Positions 36,245-49,359 of a DNA stretch of 64,000 nucleotides are shown piece by piece (the first letter of the stretch is position 1; the number at the start of each line of letters is the position of its first letter). Location of the stretch: positions 206,071-270,070 of the forward strand of contig JAODTK010005850.1 in NCBI GenBank assembly GCA_026419785.1, in the 5' to 3' direction. Source of the stretch: Sclerodactyla briareus (lineage: Eukaryota; Echinodermata; Holothuroidea; Dendrochirotida; Sclerodactylidae). Under the pieces are notes generated by a model, which did no database searches, was not told the origin of the DNA, and worked only from the letters and a program-made list of their open reading frames with translations. A program made the position numbers and the translations under genes.

Positions 36245-36478
36245 ATCTACAAAGAATAATGGATTTATGCCCTTATGTAGGGTGGGGTATTCACCCGAAG
36301 AAGACAACTATAGGAAATTCCCTAACCCCCTGTCTGTCCTTGCTCCAATACCTTGTGCGCCCAGCTAGAAGGTACCATTTTTTTAAGTCTCTGGTATGAC
36401 CCGCCCAGGAATCAAACCCTGGGATTCAAACCCTGACCTCCTGGATTTGAAGGCCAACACTCTACTAACTGGCCATGC
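36245..36478 (-). mobile_element. tRNA-derived SINE, second copy of the family at 113-493
   Basis: On the minus strand, TTAGTAGAGTG (box A region, plus-strand 36458-36468) and GGTTTGAATCCC (box B, plus-strand 36421-36432) lie at tRNA-like spacing. A partial internal repeat, 'gggtttgattcctggg', follows box B. The body shares 'gggtcatacc', 'agactt', 'aaaaaaatgg' and 'ctgggcgc' with the first copy. No poly(A) tail is seen, so the 3' end is truncated or diverged. The end toward 36245 is approximate. Confidence 0.75.
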
Positions 36479-36639
36479 ATACTGTGATAGAACAACCCCC
36501 GGGTTTTGAACTCACTGACAAAGAACTGTGCCCTGAAGTCAGCATTTGCGTGAACTCAGGAGAGTGGTAACTTGACACTTTTCAAGGAACATTCCAGGTT
36601 GGAATTCCCAGCATCACATAAACGTTTTTCGCTAGCTTG

Positions 36640-37700
36640 CTGTATTTGCAGTTTCGTTGGGCGAGCGTCTGGGCTTCACTTCATGGTTGCGGTTATACAG
36701 TGGATGTGCATGGATTTCTGGGGTTTGTTTCGGGATGACGGCAATAGGTCTTGTCGGTCAGCAGTTACGTTGGACAGTTAGCGGAGTTAACTATTTGTCC
36801 TTCCAGAGGCGAGGTGAACTAGTGATCCGGGGAACAGGTTGGGGATGGTTTCATCCCTGCCTTGATATCATCTGAGCACTTTTCCAGAAGTTGTGTAAGT
36901 CGCGGTGTTCATGATCAATACAGCCAGGGTTCCTAGAAATAGCTACCTGAAACGGGAGAATCAAATAAAATTTCAGGCACAGGCCTATTTTCAAGCCTCT
37001 CGTCACCTCACTTTCTAGCTAGCGTCCCTGTGACCTGGGAAACAATGTTAATACCACCATCACTACGCCACGTGTAACTTCCATAAATTTTTACTAGATT
37101 GTGATGAGGATGGCGATTTCCTACCGTTTTGTTAAGCCACATTCCAATAATTTCAAAAATGATGTTTCATGTTTGACCCTTCCTTACCGAGCATATATTG
37201 ATCCACCTCCCCTTAAAACCATCCTCCGCCATTCATAGGTGAATATTGTCATGTCAGACTAAGCTTCGTTTGCACTAGACAATTTTACAGTGCTGTGCTT
37301 CATTCAGTGCTCTAGGCACTGATTTATAAATTACAGGCAATGAGCATGCATCTTGCATGCATGCATCTCGTGTTCGTTCCGCGTGGTCGTCAAAAACATC
37401 AACAGTTCAGGAAAATGTTTCACAATGGTGGCCATGTACACTTTCACTGTGTAATGTGAGGCAGAAAGGTGGATCTCCCAGATGGTTTAAACTAGCTTTA
37501 GAAAGGTTGTTCATATCCTTCAAGATACAATGAAATACCTTTTTCCCCTGGTGGGTGTACTTGTAGATGGAGCAAAGTTTTGGTCTTCCACGTCATGGTT
37601 CTGCTGTAATGCAGTGGGACCTGTGGGTTTCCAGGGTTTGGTCCAGAGAATTTGAATAGGCCTTGCCGGTTTTAATAGCTGTAAGCATTCACTTTGAACA
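36640..37700 (+). repeat. Pair of diverged direct repeats
   Basis: 36677-36760 and 37588-37675 share 'cttcatggtt'/'cgtcatggtt', 'gcagtgg' or 'acagtgg', 'ggtttc' or 'gatttc', 'gggtttg' and 'aataggycttg..ggt'. About 910 bp apart and strongly diverged; origin unknown. Confidence 0.45.
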
Positions 37701-39100
37701 TGAATCGGGGAAATCCGAGAAAGTGGTCGGATCTTAGTTCACTGATCATTCTTTTGAATGGGGACATGTGTCTGGTCGTATCAGAGCTTCTGAAAATTGG
37801 ACCGGCGCTTCACAACCAGAAAAAAATATGGGAGACAAGTTAAGAAAATAGACAAGAATCAGCCATGTGTCTCAAACTTTATTGACAACATCCGGCAGTT
37901 ATATGTTAACGAGTACGGTACTCAGGTCTTCACAATGAAGCCACATTATCATGAAAGGAATCTGGAAGGGAGAGCGAACCACACCTTGTATCATGTCTTT
38001 GTATCAAACCTCATAATAATCAGACATGCGTTTGTTGCAAAATCTGGCAACACAGGCCATACTATTGGGGATGTAGGGGGGATGTAGGGGGCAACCACCC
38101 TTGAAAGTTGGGAGGGGGTTCAAAGCGAGTCGAGCCATTTTGTGTGTGTGCAAAAAACATGTATGAAGCCCCCCTTTCCCAGATTGCGCCCCTTCGCTAC
38201 TGCTTGCATGAAACAAGTTTCGTTGAATTCTGACAATTTCAAGGAGTTTTACAATCTGACCTTGAATATGATCCACATTCACTGAGATGAGGCTGATTGG
38301 GGCACCACAAACCATGTAATGCCAGGTAGGTTCCTGGTATGCAGTATGCTGTGAAAATTGCATGTTTATGTTGGTATAGAAGCGAATGAAGTCTGGAGAA
38401 CTGTAGGAGACCTCAGAAAGAACAGAAACATCAGCTCATGTATCAGAGTTGATTGGCTGTTTGGAGAAATATATTCTATAGAATCCATCTGCAGTAATCG
38501 TATCAATGCGGCGGTGGTACATTTAATCCCTGTCTATGCTGTGCCCGTTTCATTTTATTTGAGATCAAGTCTGCACCATAGATCAACACAGCACTACGAA
38601 TCAAATACAGCAATTCCACACTGTCCATGGTCACATGAATTTGGCATTCGTGGAGTAATGCCATACTTTGCTTCCACAATACGAATCTAACTTTTTCTCG
38701 CAACAGATCGACTTGTATGCATGCTAAGAACAAATTGCAGAAAACTCTTGTGCTTGGACGACGACCCAATTTGTTTTCACAGCGACTCCCTACTTAAACA
38801 CTTGCCACAATTCGTTAATGTATGCACACAGCACTTGTAGTAATTCTTCGAATAATGCATTTGGTTGCCTAGACGTTGGAGTGCCTTTTTTTTCAATTGG
38901 CGAATGGCAAATAATTTTCAAAACAAGGGCTCAACAATTTGCCAGTTTTATGATTCAAATTTGGCCGGGAAATCTCACACAAGCCGAGTGGGTTTGTCTT
39001 CACGTTGATACAACACAGTGAAAATAAAAATTTACAAAAGTATAATATTCATAGTTGTACATGAATATTGGAACAATATTTAAATCTTTAAAAGTCATCC
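37700..39100. other. Gene-free stretch with unrecognised open frames
   Basis: Open frames at 37797-38087 (+), 38358-38690 (+) and 38503-38769 (-) lack recognisable motifs and convincing splice sites. The minus-strand one has helix-like composition, but I cannot assign it. Confidence 0.35.
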
Positions 39101-39199
39101 AAGGTATGTGGCAGATATATACATAACAAATTGCTTAAAAAAAGGTGAGAGTTACCCCGACTTAATTACGATTGAGTTATCTTATTATAAGAAGAATTT

Positions 39200-40470
39200 G
39201 TTTGCGGCATCTACAAAGGTAGACTCACCCGCAGTTGGAGAAAGAATACAGAATGAACGTCTAATTTCTCAAACACTGGAGGAAAAAACAAACAATCCCT
39301 TGTTTCATATCATAGATAATCGTCAGGGTAAAACTGGAAAGGAATTATCCGTATCCTCTCTCCGGAAATTTTTGAGATCAGGGATGTCTATAGTTGAATA
39401 ATCAGAACAACAACTTTGAATCAATAAGTGTCATTATAATCACAATCGTGGCATGACCTTCCACAATTATGTACAAGTTCAGCAGAACCATGAATAAGGA
39501 CAGAATTATTATTAGCATATCAAAAGGCAAGGTTCTCAATGATGATTAGTCACTATTTTTAACACAGAATAAACAGGTACCGTATAACCTGTATCACGCC
39601 CCGGTGGGCTTCATTTCCCAAGAGGGGGGCGATTATTTGAGGGTAATTTTCTAAGGTAAAAATATAATTTTGCAGTATAGGCTTCCAAAATTTCCTATAC
39701 TACAGTGTTAGGCTGCTTCCCAAATACAATACATTGTGTACAGCTGTTCCAAGGACTATAATTTCCATATTGCTTGGTGAAATAATGCTTCTTAACTTAA
39801 CCTTCATTGGAATGTCCCCCCCCCCAAAAAGGGGGGGGGGGCTTCTATTACAGATTAATACGGGATATCATGTATCTATAAGTTGCTGTTTGACTGAGTA
39901 GATGCTGAAGGACCAATTTCTCCACTAGCTGTTTGTTGCAGTGCACCGCTGGACCGGACAATGTGCCACCCGGACAAGCATCAATCAGCCTCCAGCCAAA
40001 ACAAACTCATTTAACAAAACAACGCCTTCTGGATCGACCGAACAGCAATTACTAGTGTTAACATTGTGGAACATTTGTCAAAGAAACCTTAAAATTGATC
40101 CTTCATAGTAATTTTTGGCAAAATATTTCCCTAAAGAGAGACTTGTCCCACTAAGCCAGCATTCACACTATTGATCCCGCAATTCTCAGATGCATCAACA
40201 GAGGATTGACCATTGGAGAAAACTGAATACCGCTCTAAAAAGTAAGAACAACTCATTTTTCATATCATAGGGAGATAATCGTCAGGATGAAACTAAACAA
40301 ACTTTCATATTCATCTGGGGAAATCTTACCAATTTTGAAACAATCACTGTGAATGTATTCACGATCGTGACATGGCTTTATGTTTCAATAGACAAGTATC
40401 TTAGAACCATGTTTGAGAATGGATCTTTTAAATTATAATCACCATATCAGAACGCACGTTTCTCAATGAT
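39200..40470 (+). repeat. Diverged tandem duplication, about 940-bp spacing
   Basis: 39265-39545 and 40190-40470 share, in the same order, 'tttcatatcata', 'gataatcgtcagg', 'aaact', 'cacratcgtg(g)catg', 'agaaccatg' and 'tctcaatgat..tagt'. The 97-codon open frame over the first copy (39108-39401) is disrupted in the second, arguing against a conserved protein. Confidence 0.65.
39940..39985 (-). repeat. Inverted copy of the GTCCGGGTGG element end
   Basis: On the minus strand it reads GTCCGGGTGGCAC, a second GTCCGG, then GCGGTGCACT, the same order as at 5307-5350. Confidence 0.65.
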
Positions 40471-41824
40471 TAGTGCCTGTCGTGTTCATCCGAATAGAGG
40501 CCGCATACAGCGCGAATGCTGCGCTAAACATGAACGTTGATCAGAAAACTGCCTCGCAGAACTGGCACAGATATAAATGGTACACATATATTCAAGGGCA
40601 CAATGTACCAACGGGTTGAATCGGACAGAGCGCCTCATGCAACCTTATACGAGGGCACAGTTTTGGGGTTGCGTCAAATGACTAAAATTTCCACAAAACT
40701 TCGCTTGATGATACCATTGGTCGGATTTTCACTGTGCTACTTGCCTGAGGTTGGTCAGAAATGCAGGTGTGTGCTCGTCAGGGCTTGAAATTCTACTAGA
40801 ATGAATACAGTAATGATTAGTGACTGAATAGTGATCATTTAGATTAAAAAACATTGTTCTTCAGTGGATAGATACTGCTGAAGTGGTGTTTCCCGCACAT
40901 TTTTGCAGCAGCCGAAAACACTTGTGATAATTCTCCTCCAAGAAGGTGAAAGAATTGAAGGAGTACATACCGGCAAGAGGACGTTGAACAAGAAGCAACC
41001 TGTAGTAACATATGCGAATCATGCTTGTACAGGGTATATAGTTTGCCAACCGGCTACTGTGACACCAAATTTACCTACAGCAAGGTGAAGTGGCAATACT
41101 GTAAGATTGCGTTTTTTAGAGGCCGACATTGTGTGCCATGGAATCGCAGGAGCTATACATAGACATAGGACTGTTGTGCAATGTCAGTGAGCAACTCACA
41201 CGAGACCATAGATTGGCCTGTTTTGACTCCAGAGAGAGTTCATTGAGACACGTAGAATGTGAGAAAATACCACTTTCAAAGTTAACGTTTGGAGCACACG
41301 GGTATGGTAGATAAGACTTCACTTTGGTACTCTCCTTATATTAAATTATTAAAGCCAAACCCCAAGACATGCTCCATGGACACGATAAGGCACAAAAGCT
41401 ATTACTGATACCTTGTGGAAGTCACGCCATCACGGGTATCACATTAGTAGTTCTGGGAGGAAACCATTTACCAAAATATATTACAGGGGATCTGAATGGA
41501 AAGAAACTCTTGACAGAGTATCCCACCTCTATACTGCAGATCCCAGGGATGATGGTGGACCATTTCCACCAAGTCTCCTGAAAATCTGACATAAGAGCCA
41601 AGGCACTTGAACTTTGAAAACCCTGTAACATAGTATGGTTGGGATTTACATGAATTATGTGAATTTGACTCATTATTCAGCATTTTCATGCGGCAATTCA
41701 AACTCAGACCAATACAGCCATGCTGTCTCCGATAACGAAACTACATCACTACCTCCCAGTTTGTATATAATCTTGTTAAAGTAAATGTTTGTCTTTTTTC
41801 TGCATATCGTTCAAGCAAAATAAA

Positions 41825-41931
41825 ATGGTGTTCAAGTCAACTGGACTCGAACATCCTCCACATCAACCTGCGCTTCTCCCATCACCGGACCTCTTCCTCC
41901 GATCAGGCCCGACCCATCCCCCCCCCTGCAG
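41825..41931 (+). other. Candidate first coding exon, unidentified
   Basis: From an ATG at 41825 the frame is open to a strong donor, CTGCAG|GTATGT, at 41931. It gives 35 codons plus two bases, rich in Pro, Ser and Leu. Upstream 'gtcttttttctgcatatc' is a pyrimidine tract, so an internal exon is also possible. No family is recognised and no partner exon was found. Composition may be low-complexity chance. Confidence 0.25.
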
Positions 41932-42184
41932 GTATGTCCCAGTCCACCAGGTCATTTACCACTTCATGCCCCATTTTTATTCATCCCGAATATCTCCCAC
42001 AGCCACCCGATCGCCAAATACTCATGAAGAAAAATGAATGCCCCCAGTGATGTATCACACGCATTGCTAATAATACTGATTTTGTTATGCAATCAAACAT
42101 GAAAAAGGCATCAATTGGTGAATGTTACAACCCTAGCGGGTGCAAGAGACAAGAAAAATTTGTGCTTAAAATGGAAAATTGAAA

Positions 42185-44110
42185 CTAGAGCACCATGGTG
42201 CTGTAGCTCAAACTCGCACAAGTACCAAGACAATTTACAGTTATGTGTTAAATTTTCAGACCATGAGGCCAGCGGAGACTTGCGGAACAATGGCCTATTG
42301 TGCCCCTGTAACGACTTTCGACCTTAATCTTCATATGGCCAAAGATGTCTTAGCAGTCAATAAACATTGTTACTCAGTTTGTCACATCTATTGGAGAATT
42401 GACATGGGAAGAAACAGGCATTCCGCCCCCATGTCTCGCCTGTTGCCCGATCAGTGTTTACTTCTATTAGTCACCATGCAAACATTACAGGCATTCCATG
42501 TGTCCTTAAAGATTTTGGTATTTTACTTTCAAATTACATAATTTCAAATTGACAAGTTGACCTCCAGTGACCCCCGAATCCATGACAAGAAATTTTTGAA
42601 CTCAAGGTAAACCCTACCCCCCAGGTTTCATGGAAATCCAAGCAACTTCAAAGATTTCGCATAAACTATGCAGATAGGTATGTTAAATGACCCCCATTAC
42701 GCCTGATCTTTGTTAAAAAGTTTGGGACTGAAGGTAGACCATATTCACCAAGTTTCGTGGAAATCAAAGAAGACATTTCACACTGTGGCCTTTGTGCCCC
42801 CCTAATGACCTTCACATGGAAAAAGATGCCCCAGAGGTCAATGATCATCGGGTCCAAGTTTGGTCAACATCTATCAAAAAGACGACCGTTCTGCTTCTTT
42901 CCATCAATGTTACTGTTTTTATTCTAACGGCACTATATGCAAAATCTGCAAACAAGTGAAAAGAGCACCTCCAAAGAAAGTTTATGAAGTTTCCAAAAAA
43001 TTCATAATCATCGTGCAGGAAATAAGTTTCAAAATTTACACATGATGGTCTATAATGCCTCTTTAGAGATCTTTGACCGGACAATGCACAGGTCAAAACA
43101 TTGTCGTGTAGGTCAATGAAGTGGATACATATGTGTCCAAGTCGGATCCAACATCCATCAACGAAGAATGACTGTTTGGGGGCCAAAAGCAATTCACACA
43201 GTGACCTATCGTGCCCCTCTAATGACAATTGAACTTTAGCAGTGTGCACTGAAATTTGTAGGAGAAGCTTTTTTACATGATTACACATAATGGGCCCTCG
43301 TCCCACACTGGGCCTAAGTCCAAATTTCCATTAGATCATTGTTCTGACCAAACGTCAGCACTGAACCTTGTGGCATCCAAAATTTGTAGGAGCATTTTGC
43401 AAGATTTCACATGATGGGCCCTAGAGCCCACATTGGGCCCCTGGCCAGAAGTTTGCAACACTTCTACTATGAACTACTACCACTACCCCAAGAAGCTTAA
43501 CATGTAACTTGAAGCATTGTGCTGTAACTCCACAAGAAGAGTACCAGGGCCGGGCCTGGGTCCTGAATCCCTGGCACTCTGAAGGTAAGGCTATCAGACA
43601 GTCCATTATGACTGAACATCAGCACTGTGCAACAACATTTGTATGAGACTTGCGGTATTTCACATAATGGGACCGGGGCCCAAACTCGGCCCTCTACCCC
43701 TTAGGCCATTACATGTAACTTCGAGATGCAATTTGAATCTTGCGGGGAGAGGATGCATTTCAAGTACCATTGTGTGGGACCTTGGACCAAAATTCCTGAA
43801 CACCCCAAACGTAAGGGGCTGTTCGGACCATCATTATGACCAAGCATCAGCACTGTGGCACCCAAATTTGAAGGAGATACATTTTGAAATTTATACATAA
43901 TGGCCTAATTTCCTCTTTTGACCTTTGACTTGACCTTCCATAAAGTTAAACATGTCCCATGGGTCATAAACATTGTGTCCAAAGTTGGTCAACATTCATC
44001 ACAGAATGACTGACTGTCTGGGGGCCAAAAGGGCAATTGGTGGACACAAGGGAATAGATATATGGATAGATAGAGTGACATGCAGATTCTAATAGATTGG
44101 TTTTAGGCTA
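42185..44110 (+). mobile_element. Tandem-core repeat element ending in a GATA tract ('pearl'/Helitron-associated type)
   Basis: One end has a palindromic hairpin, GAGCACCATGGTGCTGTAGCTC with minor mismatch (42190). The core is a series of units with 'tgcccctctaatgacctt', 'gaccttcac', 'gggtc..tgaacattgtgtcc', 'aagtttggtcaacatccatca' and 'tgaccgttctggggccaaaa', visible near 42290, 42790, 43050, 43200 and 43910. A second core type has 'gcataaattatgcagat' near 42660. The other end is 'tggacacaagggaatagat' followed by GATA repeats and 'gagtgacatgcag' (44033-44085). Repeated cores of about 160 bp, a terminal hairpin and a tetranucleotide tract match the layout of bivalve pearl elements. Family identity is inference. 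Confidence 0.65.
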
Positions 44111-47100
44111 AAACTATCGACTAAATAGTGGCATGTTTTGCTGCCCACAAATGTGTTTGAATGTGATCAAGGGAAGATGAAGTTGAAGAAGATCAATTTT
44201 TTTACAATTCTGCAAATCTGAGTGGGAATTCGGCTGTGAGACCCTCGTGCCACCCCATATCCTGGGCATGTCATGTCAAAGTGGGCTGTTGTCGTATCCA
44301 AAGAGACTCACACATATGTCATCCCCATTCCCCATCCCCAACCCTCCAGTCCATATTTGCCTCTAAGGGCATATGGGGTGTCATTCACTCGGATTATGTT
44401 GAAAAATACAGAAACTTCTTCCAAAGTCATCTGAGTGAGCGGTGTAGATAATTAACGTACAAAATTATCTGACCCACACACCTTTGCCTATGACACACCC
44501 GTATTCCCCGCAGAGGCGTCATAGGCACTTGTAAAGTGCATCTGTATAGGCCTTGTTGTAGAACCAACTATTTACCAATTTGAACTTACAATCCTTTGTG
44601 AAGGCAAGTGCAGTCCAGTTCTGTTATGTTTGACTTGCTTGAGATACAGGCTTCGAATCATAACAATGTTTGGCTATATGCAAGTCACTTGGCCAATATA
44701 CATGTAACACATGGTCCTTGTACACCCATCATCCCACAGCACAGTCATGGAAGACGCATAGATGAGGTATAAAACATCTGTACACTAAACTGTATGCACT
44801 ATTTGACAATGTCTATCTACATATCTAAAAAAATTGTGATCGAAAATGTGGAGATACTGAGAAAACAGAGGCCGAAGAATGCTGAAGAGGGAGCATGAAA
44901 GGAATGCTAAAATACAAAGAGCTTTTGGGTGATTTGAAGAGAAAAAATCAGCCCTGCCGAAAAGAAAACTCAGGTTTGATAAAAGTGAAAATACCTGACA
45001 AAATGAAATTCCCTGATGATCTAACATTTTTCAAGCATACACATCTATTGGCGGAAGAATTTTTTTTCCTCTCGATATATTTTCAATTCCAGAATTCATT
45101 TGTGGAATCACTAGAAAGGAATCTCATTTTTATTCGCCTGCATTATAATAAGCCAGAAGGTTGCCTTGCTTTTGAAATGGAAAATCTAAAAGTTGGGTTG
45201 GTCAGTGAGTATGGCAGTTCCCCACTGACCCAGGCTCTTAGAATCGAACAGTAGCAATTTACGTAATACGGAAAGGCAAAGAAAAAAGATTTATAAAAAA
45301 ACACAAGATGCCAAAATTTATGTTAATTCTCAAAACCTATTCCCTATTCCCAATTTTTTTTATTCTTTCTATACAGAGGGTTTGTACTTTTTTAAGATCA
45401 ACATCAACAACCCTGTTAGTGACTAACCCTACTTTATGGTTTGAAAAAAAATGCCTCTCATACACAAAAATGTGTATGGAAGGTAGGGAAGTCACCTTTG
45501 CATCCGACCCTAAACACCTCTTATATATCTTTGTCATTTGTGTCTTTAGGCAATTCGCTCACAGTGTACCTCTTTCCAAAGGATTTGCTACAAATGACCA
45601 TGCCTACATTGAAACCCATTAATGAACCACCTCTGCCAGTACCGTAGAGTATACACTGTTAGGAATCTGGCACCCCCCCCCCTCCCCTCCCCAACTGCAT
45701 TAAACAACCTGAAACTGAAGCTGCTTTCCATTTACCAGTTTTTCTACAGGGCTATGCGCAGGAAGGTATTGTTGCTATATATATTAAAAGTTTCAAAAGT
45801 CATGTGGCACTGGAAGCTATTCATAGATCGTAGTCACCGCATAGAGGCGAGAAAAGGGTACACGCTAACACAGTCGGTCATTACATGAGACTAACTTTAC
45901 TATAGAATGTTTAGGTTAAAATCAGTACCCAGGGCCTAAGATTTTCTGCCTCACGCTAATGCGAACTCCCTACTTTCCATATTCCGTGCTTCTTCATTTT
46001 CACAGTTACTCTTCTGTGGAATTCTGTCTGTGTTTTGTACTGTTAATTACAATTGTTGTATATAGTCCATCCATTCAGGCTTGAAAATATATAGTCTAGT
46101 TGACATTATGTCGCTTTTTGCAACTTGCAACTATCTGCGGCTGCGATAAGAATTCTGTAGAAAATTCGGCAAATTCCCCTGGTTTCCGTTTTTTATAGGG
46201 ATCGCATGAAATAGGTGGCCTGGGTACCTTAGCCTAGGCAAGAATTTATTTCCTCTACTACCACTGTACAATTTCTAGGACAGTCGCTGGACCAGCTGGT
46301 TTATGTTTTGCGAAAAATGCTGATATTCCGTCAGACTTTTCCACGTATTACGCTCAGTGCGGAGGGCAACACAACAACAGAAATTTGCTTTTTTTTTTTT
46401 TTCGTGAGCAACAGTAAATTAAGAATGCAGAAACAAATATGGTCAGAGTATGCCCTTGTTGCCAATCAAACCTAGAAGGCACTCGCATAAGCTGAAACCT
46501 CCTCAATTTCTAACAGTAGCAAATGGATGAGCTAGAACACTTGAACATACAGAACATAAAATAACTCTGTCATGGAGGTACCTTCATAATTTGTCAAATA
46601 TTGTTCTAGCAAGACCATCTATCACCTTTTGAAGATGCATACTCTACATCCTACCTCTCAAAGAGACTATGGTTCTGCTTTTGCACAGTTGTTGCTCTCT
46701 TGGTAAGGGTGCTAAGAGTTATCAAAGTGTGAACTTGGCATGCTGAAATTGATTTTTCAGTGTATCGTCCTTTGCAAGGTAAGTTCCCATTATACATATT
46801 CAGTCTTTGGAATCATGCCTAACCATAGATTTTGTTGATGACAATAATTTATAGTAGGTACTGACTGGAGCTATAAAATGTCGATACCACAAACACTGAA
46901 ATGAGCGACATGAAAATGATCCAGGTCAAAGGTCAGATCCTACGCTGGCTGGAATAAACTCACGAAAGGTCCCCAGCACTGCCGTGATGCCCATTGGATG
47001 TACCCGAAGTGGAAGGTGATCTGTGGAAACGGAGAACAAAGAATTTTAGTTGACAGTTTGATGAATATAACTATTTGTTTCTGGAACCCCTGTCGTGCCG

Positions 47101-47940
47101 AGCCCAATTTGGATTACTGGTTGTAATAGGCCTGCATTTTATTAATACCCTACTGCTTTATTATACCATGACCAACCGGGTCACCCGAAGATTCAAGAGT
47201 GTTGATTACAGCATTGGGTACAACTGAGCACCAATAGCAAGTGGTCAGTCTGTAACTGAATGCGTCATGGAGAGGCTCAGAATAATGCCCCATATAGCCC
47301 CCCTCTTCCTATATGTGGTAATTGCCCAGAGTAAATCTATTTTTTTTTTTCTTTTCCTAAGTTCCCCTATGAAGGATGCCTATCGTGTGACTTGTCATGC
47401 CCATAATAGGATAGGAACTGCATGCTGTGCCTCAAATCCAAACAAATCAATGCTAAGCACTCCCTTTCTGCAGGGCTACCTCGGCTCCTTGACATCAGCA
47501 GATTTTGGCAATCCTTAACAATATGTCAGATGCTACCTTACATGCTGATCAGCTAGCCCCCCTCCTCGGTTTCAATCCTTGCAGAATCTCTGAGAGCTCT
47601 CAAACCTGGGCTGATCTTTCAGCTTTGCTCTTTGATGATGCTTGCAGCAAACGTTTCTGGCTTGTCGACTGCATCTGAGCTAGTGGAATGTGGGACGTTC
47701 CCGGTTAGCCATCCCGCAAAAAAGACGAAATCAGAGGAGCGCTGGCCAGAGGTTGTTGATAACTAAATTTACAGCAATAGCATCCTGTACTCATAAATGG
47801 GAAACAGAAGAAGCATGAACCTAATCTACCCAGATCCGATTAGGTTATCATGTTTAAAAGCAGAGTGCTTGTCGTTACACCACACATATGACAAGACGAC
47901 ATTCTCAAACTGGATAAAGTCAAGTAGTGAACACTTTAAC
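44110..47940. other. Gene-free stretch
   Basis: No exon or known element could be supported over about 3.8 kb. Open frames at 44895-45254 and 45308-45622 are A/T-rich and motif-free. T runs occur near 45060 and 46389, and C runs near 45675. Confidence 0.45.
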
Positions 47941-47944
47941 AGTG

Positions 47945-48775
47945 TTTGCTAGCGCGTTTCCATGCACAGCGGGCGGGCCCGGGCGAGCGGACGGGCGTTT
48001 TGAAGACCCGTCTCCATGCACGCGGCGGGCGTCGTTTCCCCCCCTCGAGTCACGCACCTCTTTCTTCCCTTTTTATTGTGTATATGCGCTCTCATAAGAA
48101 CCGATGTGCCTCTATTTATTAATATTGTTTTATTATTGTATTTTATTATTGTTATTATTGTTATTATTATTGTTGTTGTTTGTTGTCGTTGTCGTTGTTG
48201 TTGTCGTTGTTGTTGTTGTTGTTTTCGTTGTCGTTGTTTGTCGTTGTCAACAAACCGGACGCATACTAGTGTTTAACAAAACCTAAACACCGGTGTTAAT
48301 ATTTTTCTGAAAACCATTGTTCTGAATGTCAATGATTACGGCCCACCATAAAAACTTCACAATTGACAGGTTTTTGGAGATTTAATTAGCAATACTTGCA
48401 TATCATCAAGTTTAACATGTACTATTTTTTCAAATAGGTGTCTTGCCGTTGAATATAGACACAATCTGTATACATCTCATCCCTAGTGTTGACACATTTT
48501 TAATGGTTTTGTTTGGGAAACATTATTTGAACCTAAATTGTCCTCTACTCTCCATTATCCGGCTTCAAGCAGGGAAATCCCCGGGACTTGATTGCGAACT
48601 ACCACACGCACCTGGGCGGGGAGCGGAAAAAAAATCGCTACATGAACCGAGTTTCGAGAACAAACGCCCGCCCGTCCTCTTGCAGTAAACGGCTCCATGC
48701 AAATAACGATGAGCGATTTAGACGGCCCGCCCCGCGGCCTGCCCTCGTGCATGGAACGCGGCTTTAGTTGTCCAT
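47945..48775. mobile_element. CpG-rich foldback (MITE-like) element, about 830 bp
   Basis: The left end (47953 onward) reads 'gcgtttccatgcac' followed by 'gcgggcgggc' and 'ggacggg'. The right end read on the minus strand from about 48766 gives 'gcgttccatgcac', 'gagggcaggccgcgg' and 'ggcgggccgtc'. Each end is much richer in CpG than the A/T-rich interior, which contains a TTG/TTA microsatellite. Imperfect terminal inverted repeats of about 60-90 bp and no coding capacity suggest a non-autonomous DNA transposon. Target-site duplication unresolved. Confidence 0.6.
48118..48250. repeat. (TTATTG)/(TTG)n microsatellite
   Basis: TTATTA and TTGTTG/TCGTTG repeats grade into one another over about 130 bases inside the foldback element. 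The valine-rich ORF over it is spurious. Confidence 0.9.
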
Positions 48776-49359
48776 ATTTCCTCTCATACTGGAAATTTCT
48801 GCAAATTCCTGAATTCTGTTCTTCCTGTGCAATAATTCCCTGCAAGTGTCCAATTATGGGTACGAAAGGAAGTATTCACACGGCACATCACAGTGATCTG
48901 TGCATTTAGCACACCAAATACAAACCTAACATATTTGTCATCAACTCCAACAAATGCAGGTCTTTCAAACGGTGAAAAATAAATCATGAGTAGCCCTCTT
49001 CCGGTATTCATGCAAAGGAACAAAATCAAATATTACCCAACATGCAGCATGCAGTGGTGGGATTTACCAATTTCTAGAGAACCAGTACGTCTCCACAACC
49101 TGTACTCTGTGTACATAGGAACCCGCAAGCCAATACGCTAGGGTTCCCTGCTGCCAAAGATGTCCTTTACTTCCCAATGCTTTCAATAGTTTGGACATGT
49201 ATTGTGTAATTATCTTGTAGACAGGTTTTCAAGACTTTCACCTCCCTCAAAGACCTTTGACCTTATCCTCAACCACAGGATTCATGTACTTAGTATTGAG
49301 AACCACACATACCAAGGTAGTGGCATCAATTCCCCCAATTTGCTTCAAAGTTATCATGG

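Noticed and set aside
38503..38769. 88-codon minus-strand frame with helix-like composition
   Set aside because: Plausible-looking protein, but no start context, splice sites or recognisable family; not strong enough to annotate as a gene.
48016..48286. Valine/cysteine-rich open frames
   Set aside because: They are translations of the TTG/TTA microsatellite.
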